This document shows, piece after piece, positions 7,175-14,935 of a stretch of 52,795 nt of DNA (position 1 is its first letter; the number at the start of each line of letters is the position of its first letter). The DNA is from a virus: positions 1 to 52,795 of the IMG/VR virus record IMGVR_UViG_3300043786_001648. One strand, written 5' to 3'. Both the position numbers and the translations under genes were made by a program. The notes beneath the pieces were generated by a model, which was not told where the DNA came from, did not search any database, and saw only the letters and a program-made list of their open reading frames with translations.

Positions 7175-7410
7175 CCGAGCGAGACGACATACCCAAGAGG
7201 CTGCGAGAGCAAAGTGTCGGGGACTACTCTGTTTCACTTTGGGATGAAGCCGCCGACGAGATCACCCGACTCCGCGCCGACCTCGCGCAGCGCACCGTTG
7301 AGCGAGACGAGGCGCGGCGGGAGGTGTGTGAGTTGCTGGCGCGATCTATGAAAGGGCCGATGGAGGTCGCCGCCGATCGCGGCTGGGACTGCTTCGAGGA
7401 GGCGAAATGA
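7171..7410 (+). CDS. Small coiled-coil protein, paralogue of the upstream gene, 79 aa
   Basis: GTG start 7171, overlapping the previous stop. It contains DEITRLRADLAQRTVERDEARREV, a coiled coil, and ends WDCFEEAK, matching the end of the 6863-7174 product. It is probably a partial duplicate that lost the MTDTPRTD opening. No function can be inferred beyond oligomerisation. Confidence 0.65.
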   Translation: MTERDDIPKRLREQSVGDYSVSLWDEAADEITRLRADLAQRTVERDEARREVCELLARSMKGPMEVAADRGWDCFEEAK

Positions 7411-7706
7411 GGGAGATCGAGATCGAGATCAAGGGCGACGAGCCCGAGGTGGTGCTCCGCCTCGCACCCGCAGGCTCCATGATCATGGCGTTCTACGACA
7501 CGTGGACCAACCCCTCCCACGTCTACGACCGCGGGGACCACACCGTGATCGGCCCGAAGGAGCACTTCCAGCGGATCCTCGACGTCTACGTCCAGCACCC
7601 CGACGGCGAGGAGCACGGCCTCGACTGGTCCGAGCTATCCCAATGGTCTGACGCGCACGACTGGATCATGTCCAAGTGCGTGGAGCAGACGGAGGACCGC
7701 CGATGA
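7407..7706 (+). CDS. Hypothetical protein, 99 aa
   Basis: Opens MREIEIEIKG, with several beta strands (VVLRLAPAGSMIMAFYDT) and a C-terminal helix. It is acidic and soluble. It is coupled by ATGA to both neighbours, directly upstream of the glycosylase-like gene. No family is recognised. Confidence 0.65.
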   Translation: MREIEIEIKGDEPEVVLRLAPAGSMIMAFYDTWTNPSHVYDRGDHTVIGPKEHFQRILDVYVQHPDGEEHGLDWSELSQWSDAHDWIMSKCVEQTEDRR

Positions 7707-8365
7707 TCGAGCTCCACCAGCTGAAGGGCCACAAGGACTGCACGGCGTGCGAGCGGCACGCCGAATGCCCGAGGAACCCGGGGGTCCCCACCGAAAGGTG
7801 GGGGCTCCCTCCCTCCCCATCCGTGCCCGTGCTCGTCGTCGTCGGCCCGTGCTCCACGTACACCGACCACATCCTGTGGTCCCCCTTCTACGGCAAGACG
7901 GGCGACGTCCTCCGCAACATCCTGCTTGACGAACTCGCTACTTTGTGTACCATCTACGGCACGGCACTCGTCCGCTGCCACTCCGCCACGCCCCCGAAGT
8001 CGAGGCACTACAAATCCTGCCGCCCGCACCACGAGGACGACGTCCGCCACATCCTCGGCGAACACCCTTGCTCCGACGTGCGCTTCCTACTTCTCGGCTC
8101 CGACGCCGTCGCCCAGTTCCACCGCACCTGGACCGGCAAGCCCCGCTCCTTCAGGGACGCGCTCGCCTCGAACGGGCGCCCTCTCCAAATCGCCACCCGC
8201 CAGTGCGCCGTCTTCTCCACGTACTACCCGGGCGCCGTGCTCCGGAACAACTCCCTGATCCATTCCGTCGAGGACCACATCGAGCTCCTCGTCAACACCA
8301 TCCGCGGACATGCCCCCGTCCCCACCGAACCCGTCATCCTTCCCGTCAGGGGCCCACGCTCCTGA
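7703..8365 (+). CDS. Uracil-DNA glycosylase family 4-like protein, 220 aa
   Basis: N-terminal Cys13 and Cys16 (CTAC), the VLVVVGPCS strand, the loop PFYGKTGDVLRNIL, then ALVRCHSATPP and CRPHHEDDV, match in order the family 4 uracil-DNA glycosylase fold, including four Cys at positions expected for the 4Fe-4S cluster. Such enzymes remove uracil from DNA. The usual VGEAPG loop is altered to VGPCST, so catalysis is not certain. It overlaps the start of DNA polymerase by 56 bases, so the two are probably translated together. Confidence 0.7.
   Translation: MIELHQLKGHKDCTACERHAECPRNPGVPTERWGLPPSPSVPVLVVVGPCSTYTDHILWSPFYGKTGDVLRNILLDELATLCTIYGTALVRCHSATPPKSRHYKSCRPHHEDDVRHILGEHPCSDVRFLLLGSDAVAQFHRTWTGKPRSFRDALASNGRPLQIATRQCAVFSTYYPGAVLRNNSLIHSVEDHIELLVNTIRGHAPVPTEPVILPVRGPRS
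7926..7953 (+). promoter_or_regulatory. Putative sigma70-type promoter inside the glycosylase gene
   Basis: TTGACG (7926-7931), 16-bp spacer, TACCAT (7948-7953). The downstream half TTGTGTACCAT repeats that at 3355-3382. It could boost expression of the DNA polymerase that begins at 8310. Confidence 0.45.
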
Positions 8366-10349
8366 CCCCCGCACCATCAGCCTGGACATCGAGACCTATG
8401 GGATCACCCGATTCAACGCCGCCGGCCGACCGCTCCCCCGACAGACCTGCTTCCATCCCGCACGCTCCATCGCTGTCGATGGGTGCGATCGACGTGACCT
8501 TCTGCAGACCGTTTCAATCACTGTGCCCCGTGCCGATGTTCAGCTGGAACTCCTTGTTCCCGGGCCCACCTTCGTCTTCCAGCTCCACCTCGAGTCCCAC
8601 CGACGGCACCTCGCCGCCTGGCTCCGGCACGCCCGCACCATCATCGGAATGAACCTGCAGTTCGACCTCCTCTACCTGCGCTCCCAGCCCGACTTCCGCT
8701 TCCACCTCTCGTCCCAGTCCCTGATCGACCTCTCGGTCCTCAACTACCTTCACTCCGAGCTCCGTCCCGAGCGTTCGCTCAAGGCGCTCGGCCCCGTCCT
8801 CGGCACGCACGCCTACCCCAAGGAGCAACTCGACCGTGACGCACGCTACCCCGACGCCCGAGACCCCGGGCTCCACCGATACAACGCAGCCGACACCCAC
8901 AACACCATGCTCGCCTGCGCCGAGCTCGCCCGCCGCATCCGAGCCGACTACCCCTCCACTCCCAAGCTCTCCCCCGAGTGCCTCGCCCACTACTCCGACA
9001 CCATCTGGACGGTGGTCCGCATGTCGGAATCCGGAGTGCCTATGGACGCGGAGGGCCTATCCGGCCTCCACGAATCCACGCTGTCTGGCCTGCGGGACTG
9101 CGTTGCGTCCGCTGCATCCCTCGGGCTCGTACTCGAGGGGCCTGGAAGCGCACGATCCAAGCTGGACCTGATGCAGCGCACGTGCGCCTGGATCGAGGAG
9201 CACGCCGAGCCCTCCATCCGGTCGCACCCCATGTTCCAACTCACCGAGGCCCGCCGGGAGATCGCGGTCAACGACGTGAACCGCCAGCTCTTCCTCTCGT
9301 ATGCGCCCCCCACTGAACCCGGGCTCCGCATCCTCGGCCAGCACTCCTCGCTGCAGAAGCTCCTCTCCTCCTACCTCTACCCCCTGCTCCACCACCAGCG
9401 CAAGGATCCGTCCAACCGCTCGTCCCTTCTGATCCGCCGGCCCTCTTCCCCGATCGGCATCTCGTACCCCACGTGGTTCGTCACCCCCACTGCATCCAAG
9501 GACGGGGCCGGGGCGGAGGGCGGCACCCTGCAGGGCCGCATCACCTGCAAGAACTTCCGGCACCAGACCGACCCCGACGAGATCAAGGCCTTCTACCGCA
9601 GCCGCTTTCCCGGCGGCTCGATCGTAGGCTACGACCTGTCGCAGATCGAGATGGTGGTGGCCGGCCTCCTCTCGGGCGACGAGACCTTGCTCGCCGCCTT
9701 CCGCGCGGACCCGCCCCTCGATCTGCACACCGGTCGGGCCATCCAGGTCTTCGGCCCCGACATCGTGGACCACCCCGACTTCAAGAAGGTCTACCGGCAG
9801 GCGGCCAAGGGCGCCAACTTCGGGGACATCTTCCGCGCGGGCGCCGCCACCCTGCAGACCCAGGTCTTCAAGATGACCGGCGTCGTGGTCCCCATGCCCA
9901 TCTGCGACAACATCGTGCGCACCCGCTCCTTCTCGAGGCCCGGCCTGTGGGAGTGGCAGGAGCGGCTCATCGCCGAGACACGCGCCCGCGGATACGTCGA
10001 GCTCCCCTTCATCGGGCAGTCGCGCCGCTTCATGGGCGGCGACGCTTACGACATCTCCGAGATCGTGAACATGCCCATCCAATGCACGGCCGGCAACGTC
10101 CTGCTCCGCATCCAGCACCACCTGCACCGCACCCTGCCCCCGCTCGACGCGCCCCGCCCCGACATCCTCATGTTCCTCAACGTCTACGACGCCATCTACT
10201 TCGACTGCCGCGACGAAGCCGCCGTCTCCCGCCTCGACGCCCTCTTCCGTGACGCATTCACCCATGTGACAACAGCCGGATATTGGGGTAGACTGTGCGA
10301 GAAGCTGGGCCGCCACGTTCCGGTCCGATATGAACGCACCATCTACTGA
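8310..10349 (+). CDS. polA: DNA polymerase I family (family A) with 3'-5' exonuclease, 679 aa
   Basis: Replicative polymerase. Exonuclease motifs are intact: D26-x-E28 (LDIETYG), N-x3-FD (MNLQFDLL) and Y-x3-D (YNAAD). Polymerase motif A is YDLSQIE with D442, motif B is R496-x3-K500 with Phe504 at the position of Klenow Phe762, and motif C is VYDAI with D627, where His of the usual VHDE is Tyr and Glu is Ala. No 5'-nuclease domain is present, as is usual for phage enzymes. ATG 8310 is the only canonical start before the exonuclease motif. A promoter lies in its 3' end. Confidence 0.95.
   Translation: MPPSPPNPSSFPSGAHAPDPRTISLDIETYGITRFNAAGRPLPRQTCFHPARSIAVDGCDRRDLLQTVSITVPRADVQLELLVPGPTFVFQLHLESHRRHLAAWLRHARTIIGMNLQFDLLYLRSQPDFRFHLSSQSLIDLSVLNYLHSELRPERSLKALGPVLGTHAYPKEQLDRDARYPDARDPGLHRYNAADTHNTMLACAELARRIRADYPSTPKLSPECLAHYSDTIWTVVRMSESGVPMDAEGLSGLHESTLSGLRDCVASAASLGLVLEGPGSARSKLDLMQRTCAWIEEHAEPSIRSHPMFQLTEARREIAVNDVNRQLFLSYAPPTEPGLRILGQHSSLQKLLSSYLYPLLHHQRKDPSNRSSLLIRRPSSPIGISYPTWFVTPTASKDGAGAEGGTLQGRITCKNFRHQTDPDEIKAFYRSRFPGGSIVGYDLSQIEMVVAGLLSGDETLLAAFRADPPLDLHTGRAIQVFGPDIVDHPDFKKVYRQAAKGANFGDIFRAGAATLQTQVFKMTGVVVPMPICDNIVRTRSFSRPGLWEWQERLIAETRARGYVELPFIGQSRRFMGGDAYDISEIVNMPIQCTAGNVLLRIQHHLHRTLPPLDAPRPDILMFLNVYDAIYFDCRDEAAVSRLDALFRDAFTHVTTAGYWGRLCEKLGRHVPVRYERTIY
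10266..10294 (+). promoter_or_regulatory. Putative sigma70-type promoter
   Basis: GTGACA (10266-10271), 17-bp spacer, TAGACT (10289-10294), about 60 bases upstream of the HTH gene at 10353. Confidence 0.5.
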
Positions 10350-10352
10350 ACC

Positions 10353-10643
10353 ATGCAACCCAACCACCGAAAGGTCGTCGCCCTTCTCCGCAAGGGCCAC
10401 AACGCAGCGCAGGTCGCCGAGCAAGTCGGCCTGTCCCGCAAGCGGGTCTTCGACCTGGCCCGCCGCCACTCCCTTCCCACGAACCCCCTCGTCAAGCAGG
10501 GCGGACGGATCGAGAAGCAGATCGTCGAGGCCTCCCGGGTCCTCACGATCCCCGAGATCTCCCTTGCCTTCCGCCTGGCCGAGCCCGTGGTCCGCGAGAT
10601 CCTGACCCGGGTGGACCGCCAGACCAAGGCCGTGCTCCGTTGA
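10353..10643 (+). CDS. Helix-turn-helix DNA-binding protein, 96 aa
   Basis: Two HTH-like units are visible: residues about 7-37 (ALLRKGHNAAQVAEQVGLSRKRVFDL) in the style of a resolvase/terminase-type HTH, and residues about 57-88 (TIPEISLAFRLAEPVVREIL). It is basic and short, with no effector domain, so a regulator or an accessory of the neighbouring nuclease is plausible. Its stop overlaps the nuclease TTG start. Which promoters it binds cannot be read from the sequence. Confidence 0.7.
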   Translation: MQPNHRKVVALLRKGHNAAQVAEQVGLSRKRVFDLARRHSLPTNPLVKQGGRIEKQIVEASRVLTIPEISLAFRLAEPVVREILTRVDRQTKAVLR

Positions 10644-11188
10644 AGAAGTCCTGGACCATCCTCCAGGACGACCGCGAGAAGACCCCGCTCCTGTTCCCCG
10701 CCCACCTCGTGATGCTCGACCCGGCCTCCGTCCCGGTCGACAGGCGCTCCGTCACGGTCGCCCTCACCGTCACCAAGAAGCGGCTCGCCACGGGGGACTA
10801 CGCCCTCCTCGGCCACGAGTCGCGCGTCCTCGTCGAGCGCAAGAAGGACCTCCCCGAGCTCTTCAACAACCTGCTCACCACGGCGGGCCGGGACCGCTTC
10901 GTCAAGGCATGCGACCGCTTGCGATCCGAGTGCGCCCATCCGATACTGATCCTCGAAGGGACCGTCGGCCACCTGGTCAGGACGGCCAAAGCCAAGCTAC
11001 CTGTGGACCCGTGGCTGGTGGTCGACGCCCTTCACCGCATCTGCCTCGAGCGCCGCATTCAAATCCTCTACCTTCCTTCCGCAACCGCCGACCAACGGCG
11101 ATCAGTGGGGGAGGAAATCGCTAGACTGATGATCAACGGAGCGATCACCCATGCCGAACCCCCCGCTTCAGACGTTCAGGGCAGTTGA
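10640..11188 (+). CDS. ERCC4-type nuclease, 182 aa, TTG start
   Basis: The TTG at 10640 overlaps the previous stop, and the protein opens MKKSWTILQD. The ERCC4/XPF nuclease signature is complete: DDREKTP (10-16), TGDYAL (51-56) and VERKKDL (65-71), followed by RF and a helical C-terminal half. Such single-domain phage proteins are thought to cut branched DNA or Holliday-like structures during replication or before packaging. A CAGTGGGGG copy lies near its 3' end (11103-11111). Confidence 0.85.
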   Translation: MKKSWTILQDDREKTPLLFPAHLVMLDPASVPVDRRSVTVALTVTKKRLATGDYALLGHESRVLVERKKDLPELFNNLLTTAGRDRFVKACDRLRSECAHPILILEGTVGHLVRTAKAKLPVDPWLVVDALHRICLERRIQILYLPSATADQRRSVGEEIARLMINGAITHAEPPASDVQGS

Positions 11189-12002
11189 GCCAGCCCACTT
11201 CGGGTTCGCCGCGGGCGCCACCCTGGCCTCGCAGCCCTTCGTCCTGTACCACGAGCGGTCCACCGCCATCAACGGCGCCGGTTCGCCCTTGCTCAACAGC
11301 GCCATCTCGTTCGCGTCCACGCTCCCGGAGAACCGGTTCAACCCATGGGAGTGGCGGCTCAACGACTCGTGCTACCCGGTCGCCGTCCCGAACGCATACG
11401 ACCGGCTCCACGTGTTCCCGATGTACGTCCTCTCCTCGAGCTCCGGCCTCGCCAGCGACCTCGCCTTCGGCACGGTCACCACCTACAACGCGCCGTTCGT
11501 CATGCCGTTCGGGCTGTGCTCGCAGACCCGCAACTACTCCACCTCGAACGCGCTGAACCCCCAGGTCTGCCGCCTGCCCGACGACATCCTCGCCGCCCTC
11601 GGCGTGGTCCGCTCGTTCAACACCCGGCTCAACGGCCTGTGGAACGTGCTGCCACCCTACGCCGTCAACTTCTCGACCTCGAACGGGCTTCTCGCCGTCG
11701 GCTCCAGCACCAACCCCACGTCCTACGGCCGGCACCAGACCGGCACCGGCACCGGCTACGCCCTGGCCGACGACCTCTCGATCTCCCAGGCCACGACCGG
11801 CCTCTTGTCCGAGACCGCCAACCGGTGGTCCTCGAACTCGAAAGTCCTCATCGGCATGGGCACCGACTTCCAGACCATGGGTTCCGAAGAGATCGTAGTG
11901 GCCCCGGGCTCGAGCCCGACCGGCCTGACGTTGTCCACGTCGGGCACCAACGGCGTGGTCTACCGCTGCGAATACTTCCTGATGGGCACCTTCCTCGGAT
12001 AA
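11151..12002 (+). CDS. Hypothetical protein, structural-looking, 283 aa
   Basis: Starts inside the nuclease gene (38-base overlap); an upstream GGAG lies in AACGGAGCGATC. The composition is Ser/Thr/Asn/Gly-rich and beta-like (LTLSTSGTNGVVYRCEYFLMGTFLG at the end), typical of a virion or adhesion protein, yet it sits among plus-strand replication and lysis genes. No Cys-rich domain or signal peptide is seen. Alternatives are a decoration protein, a secreted depolymerase without visible motifs, or a lysis-associated protein. Confidence 0.7.
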   Translation: MPNPPLQTFRAVEPAHFGFAAGATLASQPFVLYHERSTAINGAGSPLLNSAISFASTLPENRFNPWEWRLNDSCYPVAVPNAYDRLHVFPMYVLSSSSGLASDLAFGTVTTYNAPFVMPFGLCSQTRNYSTSNALNPQVCRLPDDILAALGVVRSFNTRLNGLWNVLPPYAVNFSTSNGLLAVGSSTNPTSYGRHQTGTGTGYALADDLSISQATTGLLSETANRWSSNSKVLIGMGTDFQTMGSEEIVVAPGSSPTGLTLSTSGTNGVVYRCEYFLMGTFLG

Positions 12003-12006
12003 TCCA

Positions 12007-12159
12007 ATGACCCTCGAACAACTGGCTACGATCCTCTCGCCTTTCGTCGCAGCCTTCTGCGCGAGCGGATGGATCCACGCACAACTCGGCCGTCTCCGCG
12101 AAGACCTCGTCCGCATGGACGAGCGCATCAAGAACCTCGAGAAGAAAACACACCCATGA
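12007..12159 (+). CDS. Small membrane protein of the lysis cassette, 50 aa
   Basis: Opens MTLEQLATIL. Residues about 5-24 form one hydrophobic span, followed by an amphipathic charged helix (LREDLVRMDERIKNLEKK), a layout seen in small holin-associated or i-spanin-like proteins. It ends ATGA-overlapped with the holin-like gene. It is too short for confident family assignment. Confidence 0.6.
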   Translation: MTLEQLATILSPFVAAFCASGWIHAQLGRLREDLVRMDERIKNLEKKTHP

Positions 12160-12356
12160 AGAAGTCCTGGAAGACCACCGCCGCCGGCATCGGCGCGATC
12201 CTCACCGCGCTCGGCTCCATCCTCACCGCCTACTTCGACGGCAACCCCGACACCATGCCCGACTACGCCGCGCTCGTCGCGGCCATGATCGCGGGCATCG
12301 GCCTCCTCGCCGCCCGTGACAACGACATCTCGAGCGAGGACGCGGGAGCCAAGTGA
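12156..12356 (+). CDS. Putative holin, 66 aa
   Basis: Short N-terminal basic head MKKSWKTT, a first hydrophobic helix (about 9-27), a polar turn (GNPDTMPDY), a second hydrophobic helix (about 38-52), and a polar tail with ARDNDISSEDAGAK. This layout and the ARDN...SE..GAK tail recur in small two-helix phage holin-like proteins. It would act in the inner membrane to trigger lysis. It is tightly coupled to neighbours on both sides. Confidence 0.7.
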   Translation: MKKSWKTTAAGIGAILTALGSILTAYFDGNPDTMPDYAALVAAMIAGIGLLAARDNDISSEDAGAK

Positions 12357-12655
12357 ACCGATGGCCGACCTACTCCTCGCCTTTCTCCGCTGGCTTGAAG
12401 AGCTTCTTCGCAAGCCGGCCCGGGCTGTGGACTCTGCTGCCGACCGCGCTCTTCTTGGCCGTGCTGGCCGTCGTGTTCGCGAGTGGCTGCGGGGCCCGGA
12501 CGATCCTGGTGCCGGAGGCGGCGCCGGTGCGACTCGGTCCTGACGTGCGCGCGCGCGTGTACGTCCGCGTCTCCGACGACTGGGTCCTCTCCGACAACAG
12601 GGTTCCGCTCCAAGAGGGCTGGTACCTGGTTCCTCCCTCCTTCGTGGAGGAGTGA
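12353..12655 (+). CDS. Lipoprotein, candidate o-spanin, 100 aa
   Basis: GTG 12353 overlaps the holin stop. It has an N-terminal basic/aromatic segment, a hydrophobic helix (LLPTALFLAVLAVVF), then the lipobox ASGC, giving a lipid-modified Cys near residue 46. The mature part carries ILVPEAAPVRLGPDVRARVYV and ends GWYLVPP, a pattern met in small lipoproteins of Gram-negative phage lysis regions. It is probably anchored in the outer membrane. A longer-than-usual leader before the helix suggests the true start may lie further in. Confidence 0.65.
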   Translation: MNRWPTYSSPFSAGLKSFFASRPGLWTLLPTALFLAVLAVVFASGCGARTILVPEAAPVRLGPDVRARVYVRVSDDWVLSDNRVPLQEGWYLVPPSFVEE

Positions 12656-12658
12656 GCC

Positions 12659-13189
12659 TTGCTCAACCGCAGCCGAAAGGCCGCCGACCACGTTGGCTTC
12701 CTGACGCTGTGGTCCAACGAGGCCCACCGCAAGCAGCGGTTCCCCCGGTGGTCCCGGGACGAGATCCTCTCTGAGGCCTACGTCCAGGCCGACCGCCTCC
12801 TCGGCACCGTCTACGACCCGTCCAAGTCCACGGTCGTCACGTTCCTCAAGTCGTTCCTGTGGGGCGCCGTCCACTACGCCTACTGGACCGGATCCGGCTA
12901 CCGCTTCACGGAGTCCGGGCTCCGCTTGAAGTTGTCCGTGACAAACGATACACTCTGTGAAGAGGTCGCCCGCCCTGCCTCCCCCACTGATCCGGATCTT
13001 CCGGACCTGACGGAGGAGGAGTGGACGATCGTCCGCCTTCGTCGCGACGGATACACCATGATCCGCATCGCAGCGGTCCTCGGCCTGAAGTCCCCGCAGT
13101 CCGTGTACAACCGCCTCGTCAAGATCAGGGACAAGATCCAAGGAGAGAAAAATGCCCCCCGAGATCCCGCCGACCCCGCTCCCGACTGA
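12659..13189 (+). CDS. Sigma factor-like protein, 176 aa, TTG start
   Basis: A TTG start with GGAGGAG 8 bases upstream. Residues about 25-75 (DEILSEAYVQADRLLGTVYDP, then FLKSFLWGAVHYAYW) resemble sigma region 2 of ECF-type factors; residues about 118-160 (LTEEEWTIVRLRRDGYTMIRIAAVLGL, then VYNRLVKIRDKI) form a region 4 HTH. It would bind host RNA polymerase core and redirect it, perhaps to late minus-strand promoters. Region 2 is diverged, so an HTH-only regulator is the alternative. It overlaps the next gene by 38 bases. Confidence 0.65.
   Translation: MLNRSRKAADHVGFLTLWSNEAHRKQRFPRWSRDEILSEAYVQADRLLGTVYDPSKSTVVTFLKSFLWGAVHYAYWTGSGYRFTESGLRLKLSVTNDTLCEEVARPASPTDPDLPDLTEEEWTIVRLRRDGYTMIRIAAVLGLKSPQSVYNRLVKIRDKIQGEKNAPRDPADPAPD
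12926..12954 (+). promoter_or_regulatory. Putative sigma70-type promoter
   Basis: TTGAAG (12926-12931), 17-bp spacer, TACACT (12949-12954), within the sigma-like gene and about 200 bases upstream of the nuclease gene at 13152. Confidence 0.4.
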
Positions 13190-14576
13190 CCGTGGCAAGA
13201 GCGCCCGCCAGTTCCTCGAGAGCGAGGGCCTCATCGCCCGCATCCCGTCGATCCGCAGCTCCGACTACGGCTCGGCCCTGACCGATCCGTTCGGCTACTA
13301 CCTGCGGCGCCGGCTCGGCCTGACGCCCGCGCTCATGTACTCCGAGGCCCTGTCGCGCGGCTCCTACTTCCACACCCTGTTCGCCCTCTATGACCGCGGC
13401 GACCGCTGGCAGATCTTCCAGCGCCAGTGCGCCGTGCGCCTCGCCGAGATCAACCGCATCTGCAAGGACCTCCGCATCTCGGAGAACGCCCGCGCGGAGG
13501 CCGTGCAGAACGAGCAGACCGACCAAGCCCTCGCCTCGGCATGGTTCAAGGCCTTCGAGGAACTGCCCTGCATCAAGGGCAAGTCCGCCCTCCAGTTCCT
13601 CGACTCGTCCTACACCAAGATCGGCGCCGAGCTCCGCCTCACCTGGGTCGACGAGCGGTTCCCCCGCTGCCGCCAGGTCGCGCAGTTCGACCTGCTCCTC
13701 CTCGACCGGCGCACCAACCGGCTGTGGATCGTGGACGCGAAGACGACCTCCGCACCCCCACTGATCCGCCTCTCGACCGTGCGCGAGGAGTTCCAGACCA
13801 TGCACTACTTCCACGCCCTCGAGTGGTTCCTCGAGCGCGGCGTCCTGCAGAAGCGGTTCGACCTGCCCGACGACGTCTCCATCGGCGGCATGATGCACAT
13901 GGCCGTCCTCAAGCCCTCGATCGTGTTCGGCCAGTCCGACCGCGACTTCCACCTGGAGTCCGAGGGGAAGCGCAGCGGCGTGTCGGGCCGCATCATCCGC
14001 ACCCCCGTCAACCTGCGGGACCAGGGCACCCACGTGATCCAGTGGACCGCGGGCCAGCCCTACCCCGAGCCGTTCTGCGGCACCGTGGACGAGTGCCTCG
14101 CCGAGCTGCACGAGCGCACGGGCAAGAAGCCCGAGAAGGTGTACCGCGGGGAGCCGACCCTCTCCAACTACGCGGCCCGCTGCATGCGGTGGTACATGGG
14201 GCAAGATGAGTACACTGACAAGGCCCCGGACTTCGAGAACGATCCGCCCATCAACATTTCCTACACTCATTCGTCGGTCGGGCTTGACAACGACTGGCGC
14301 TCCGACTACCTTACCCGTGTTGCCATGATCTACAAGTTGGCAACCACAGAGGCGAACCCATGCAACTTCCTGAAGAACATCGACTCGATCCGGATGGGCA
14401 ACAGGCTGGCCCACTACAGCCCCTTCTACCTGACGGAGCCGAAGGACTGGCCGTCGCTGGTGCAGTCCCAGCAGTTCCTGGTGGCGCACCGAGACGCAGC
14501 CGAGCTGCCCGAGGTGCCCGAGCCCCACGAGTTCGACGGACTGGTCGAAAGCCTCGAACCCGAACTCCAGTGCTGA
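13152..14576 (+). CDS. PD-(D/E)XK nuclease (RecB/Cas4-like exonuclease), 474 aa
   Basis: AGGAGAG precedes ATG 13152. RecB-type exonuclease motifs are in order: GSYFHTLFAL (helix motif with His), FDLLLLD, the catalytic core WIVDAKTT with D195 and K197, and downstream EEFQTMHYFHAL matching the Q-x3-YY motif of Cas4/RecB nucleases. It probably resects DNA ends for the recombination module that follows (Sak4-like ATPase and SSB). It has about 250 further C-terminal residues of unclear fold. Its stop overlaps the next start (TGATG). Confidence 0.85.
   Translation: MPPEIPPTPLPTDRGKSARQFLESEGLIARIPSIRSSDYGSALTDPFGYYLRRRLGLTPALMYSEALSRGSYFHTLFALYDRGDRWQIFQRQCAVRLAEINRICKDLRISENARAEAVQNEQTDQALASAWFKAFEELPCIKGKSALQFLDSSYTKIGAELRLTWVDERFPRCRQVAQFDLLLLDRRTNRLWIVDAKTTSAPPLIRLSTVREEFQTMHYFHALEWFLERGVLQKRFDLPDDVSIGGMMHMAVLKPSIVFGQSDRDFHLESEGKRSGVSGRIIRTPVNLRDQGTHVIQWTAGQPYPEPFCGTVDECLAELHERTGKKPEKVYRGEPTLSNYAARCMRWYMGQDEYTDKAPDFENDPPINISYTHSSVGLDNDWRSDYLTRVAMIYKLATTEANPCNFLKNIDSIRMGNRLAHYSPFYLTEPKDWPSLVQSQQFLVAHRDAAELPEVPEPHEFDGLVESLEPELQC
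14284..14312 (+). promoter_or_regulatory. Strong sigma70-like promoter inside the nuclease gene
   Basis: Consensus TTGACA (14284-14289), exactly 17 bp, TACCTT (14307-14312). It would give extra transcription of the 118-aa gene, Sak4-like ATPase and SSB genes. Confidence 0.55.
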
Positions 14577-14932
14577 TGTTCGAGAACGAGTACGTGGCGG
14601 CCGTGATCGGCCCCAAGCTGCTTCCTCTCTGCCACAGCTGCTCGTCGCTCTCCGACCTCTGCTCGGAGTTCGAGAAGCAGTGGGGGTTCCGCCTCAACCG
14701 GACGAAGGCGCAGCGTTGGCTCTCGATCCTCGGCATCACGCCTCGCTCCCAGACCGTGTTCGTCGGCCTCCAGGCGGAGCCGACCCACCACCCAGTGGGG
14801 GTGACTCCGCTCGAGCCGCAGGACGTCGACCTCGACGCGGGCTTCGGCGGCCGCCTCCCCGATTCATTCATGCAGGGCGCCATGCCGGGCGGCGTCTTCG
14901 CGAACGTGGACATGCCCGGCTTCAAGGAGTGA
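14576..14932 (+). CDS. Hypothetical protein with HTH-like N terminus, 118 aa
   Basis: Opens MFENEYVAAV. Residues about 20-55 (CHSCSSLSDLCSEFEKQW, then RTKAQRWLSILGI) could form a helix-turn-helix. The C-terminal half is Gly/Pro-rich and probably extended. Two CAGTGGGGG copies (14678 and 14793) fall inside this gene, the densest pair on the plus-strand coding side. No family is recognised. Confidence 0.65.
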   Translation: MFENEYVAAVIGPKLLPLCHSCSSLSDLCSEFEKQWGFRLNRTKAQRWLSILGITPRSQTVFVGLQAEPTHHPVGVTPLEPQDVDLDAGFGGRLPDSFMQGAMPGGVFANVDMPGFKE

Positions 14933-14935
14933 GAG

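Noticed and set aside
10353-10643. Lysogeny repressor
   Set aside because: The HTH protein lacks a CI-type effector domain, and there is no integrase or attachment site in the window, so a temperate life style is not supported.
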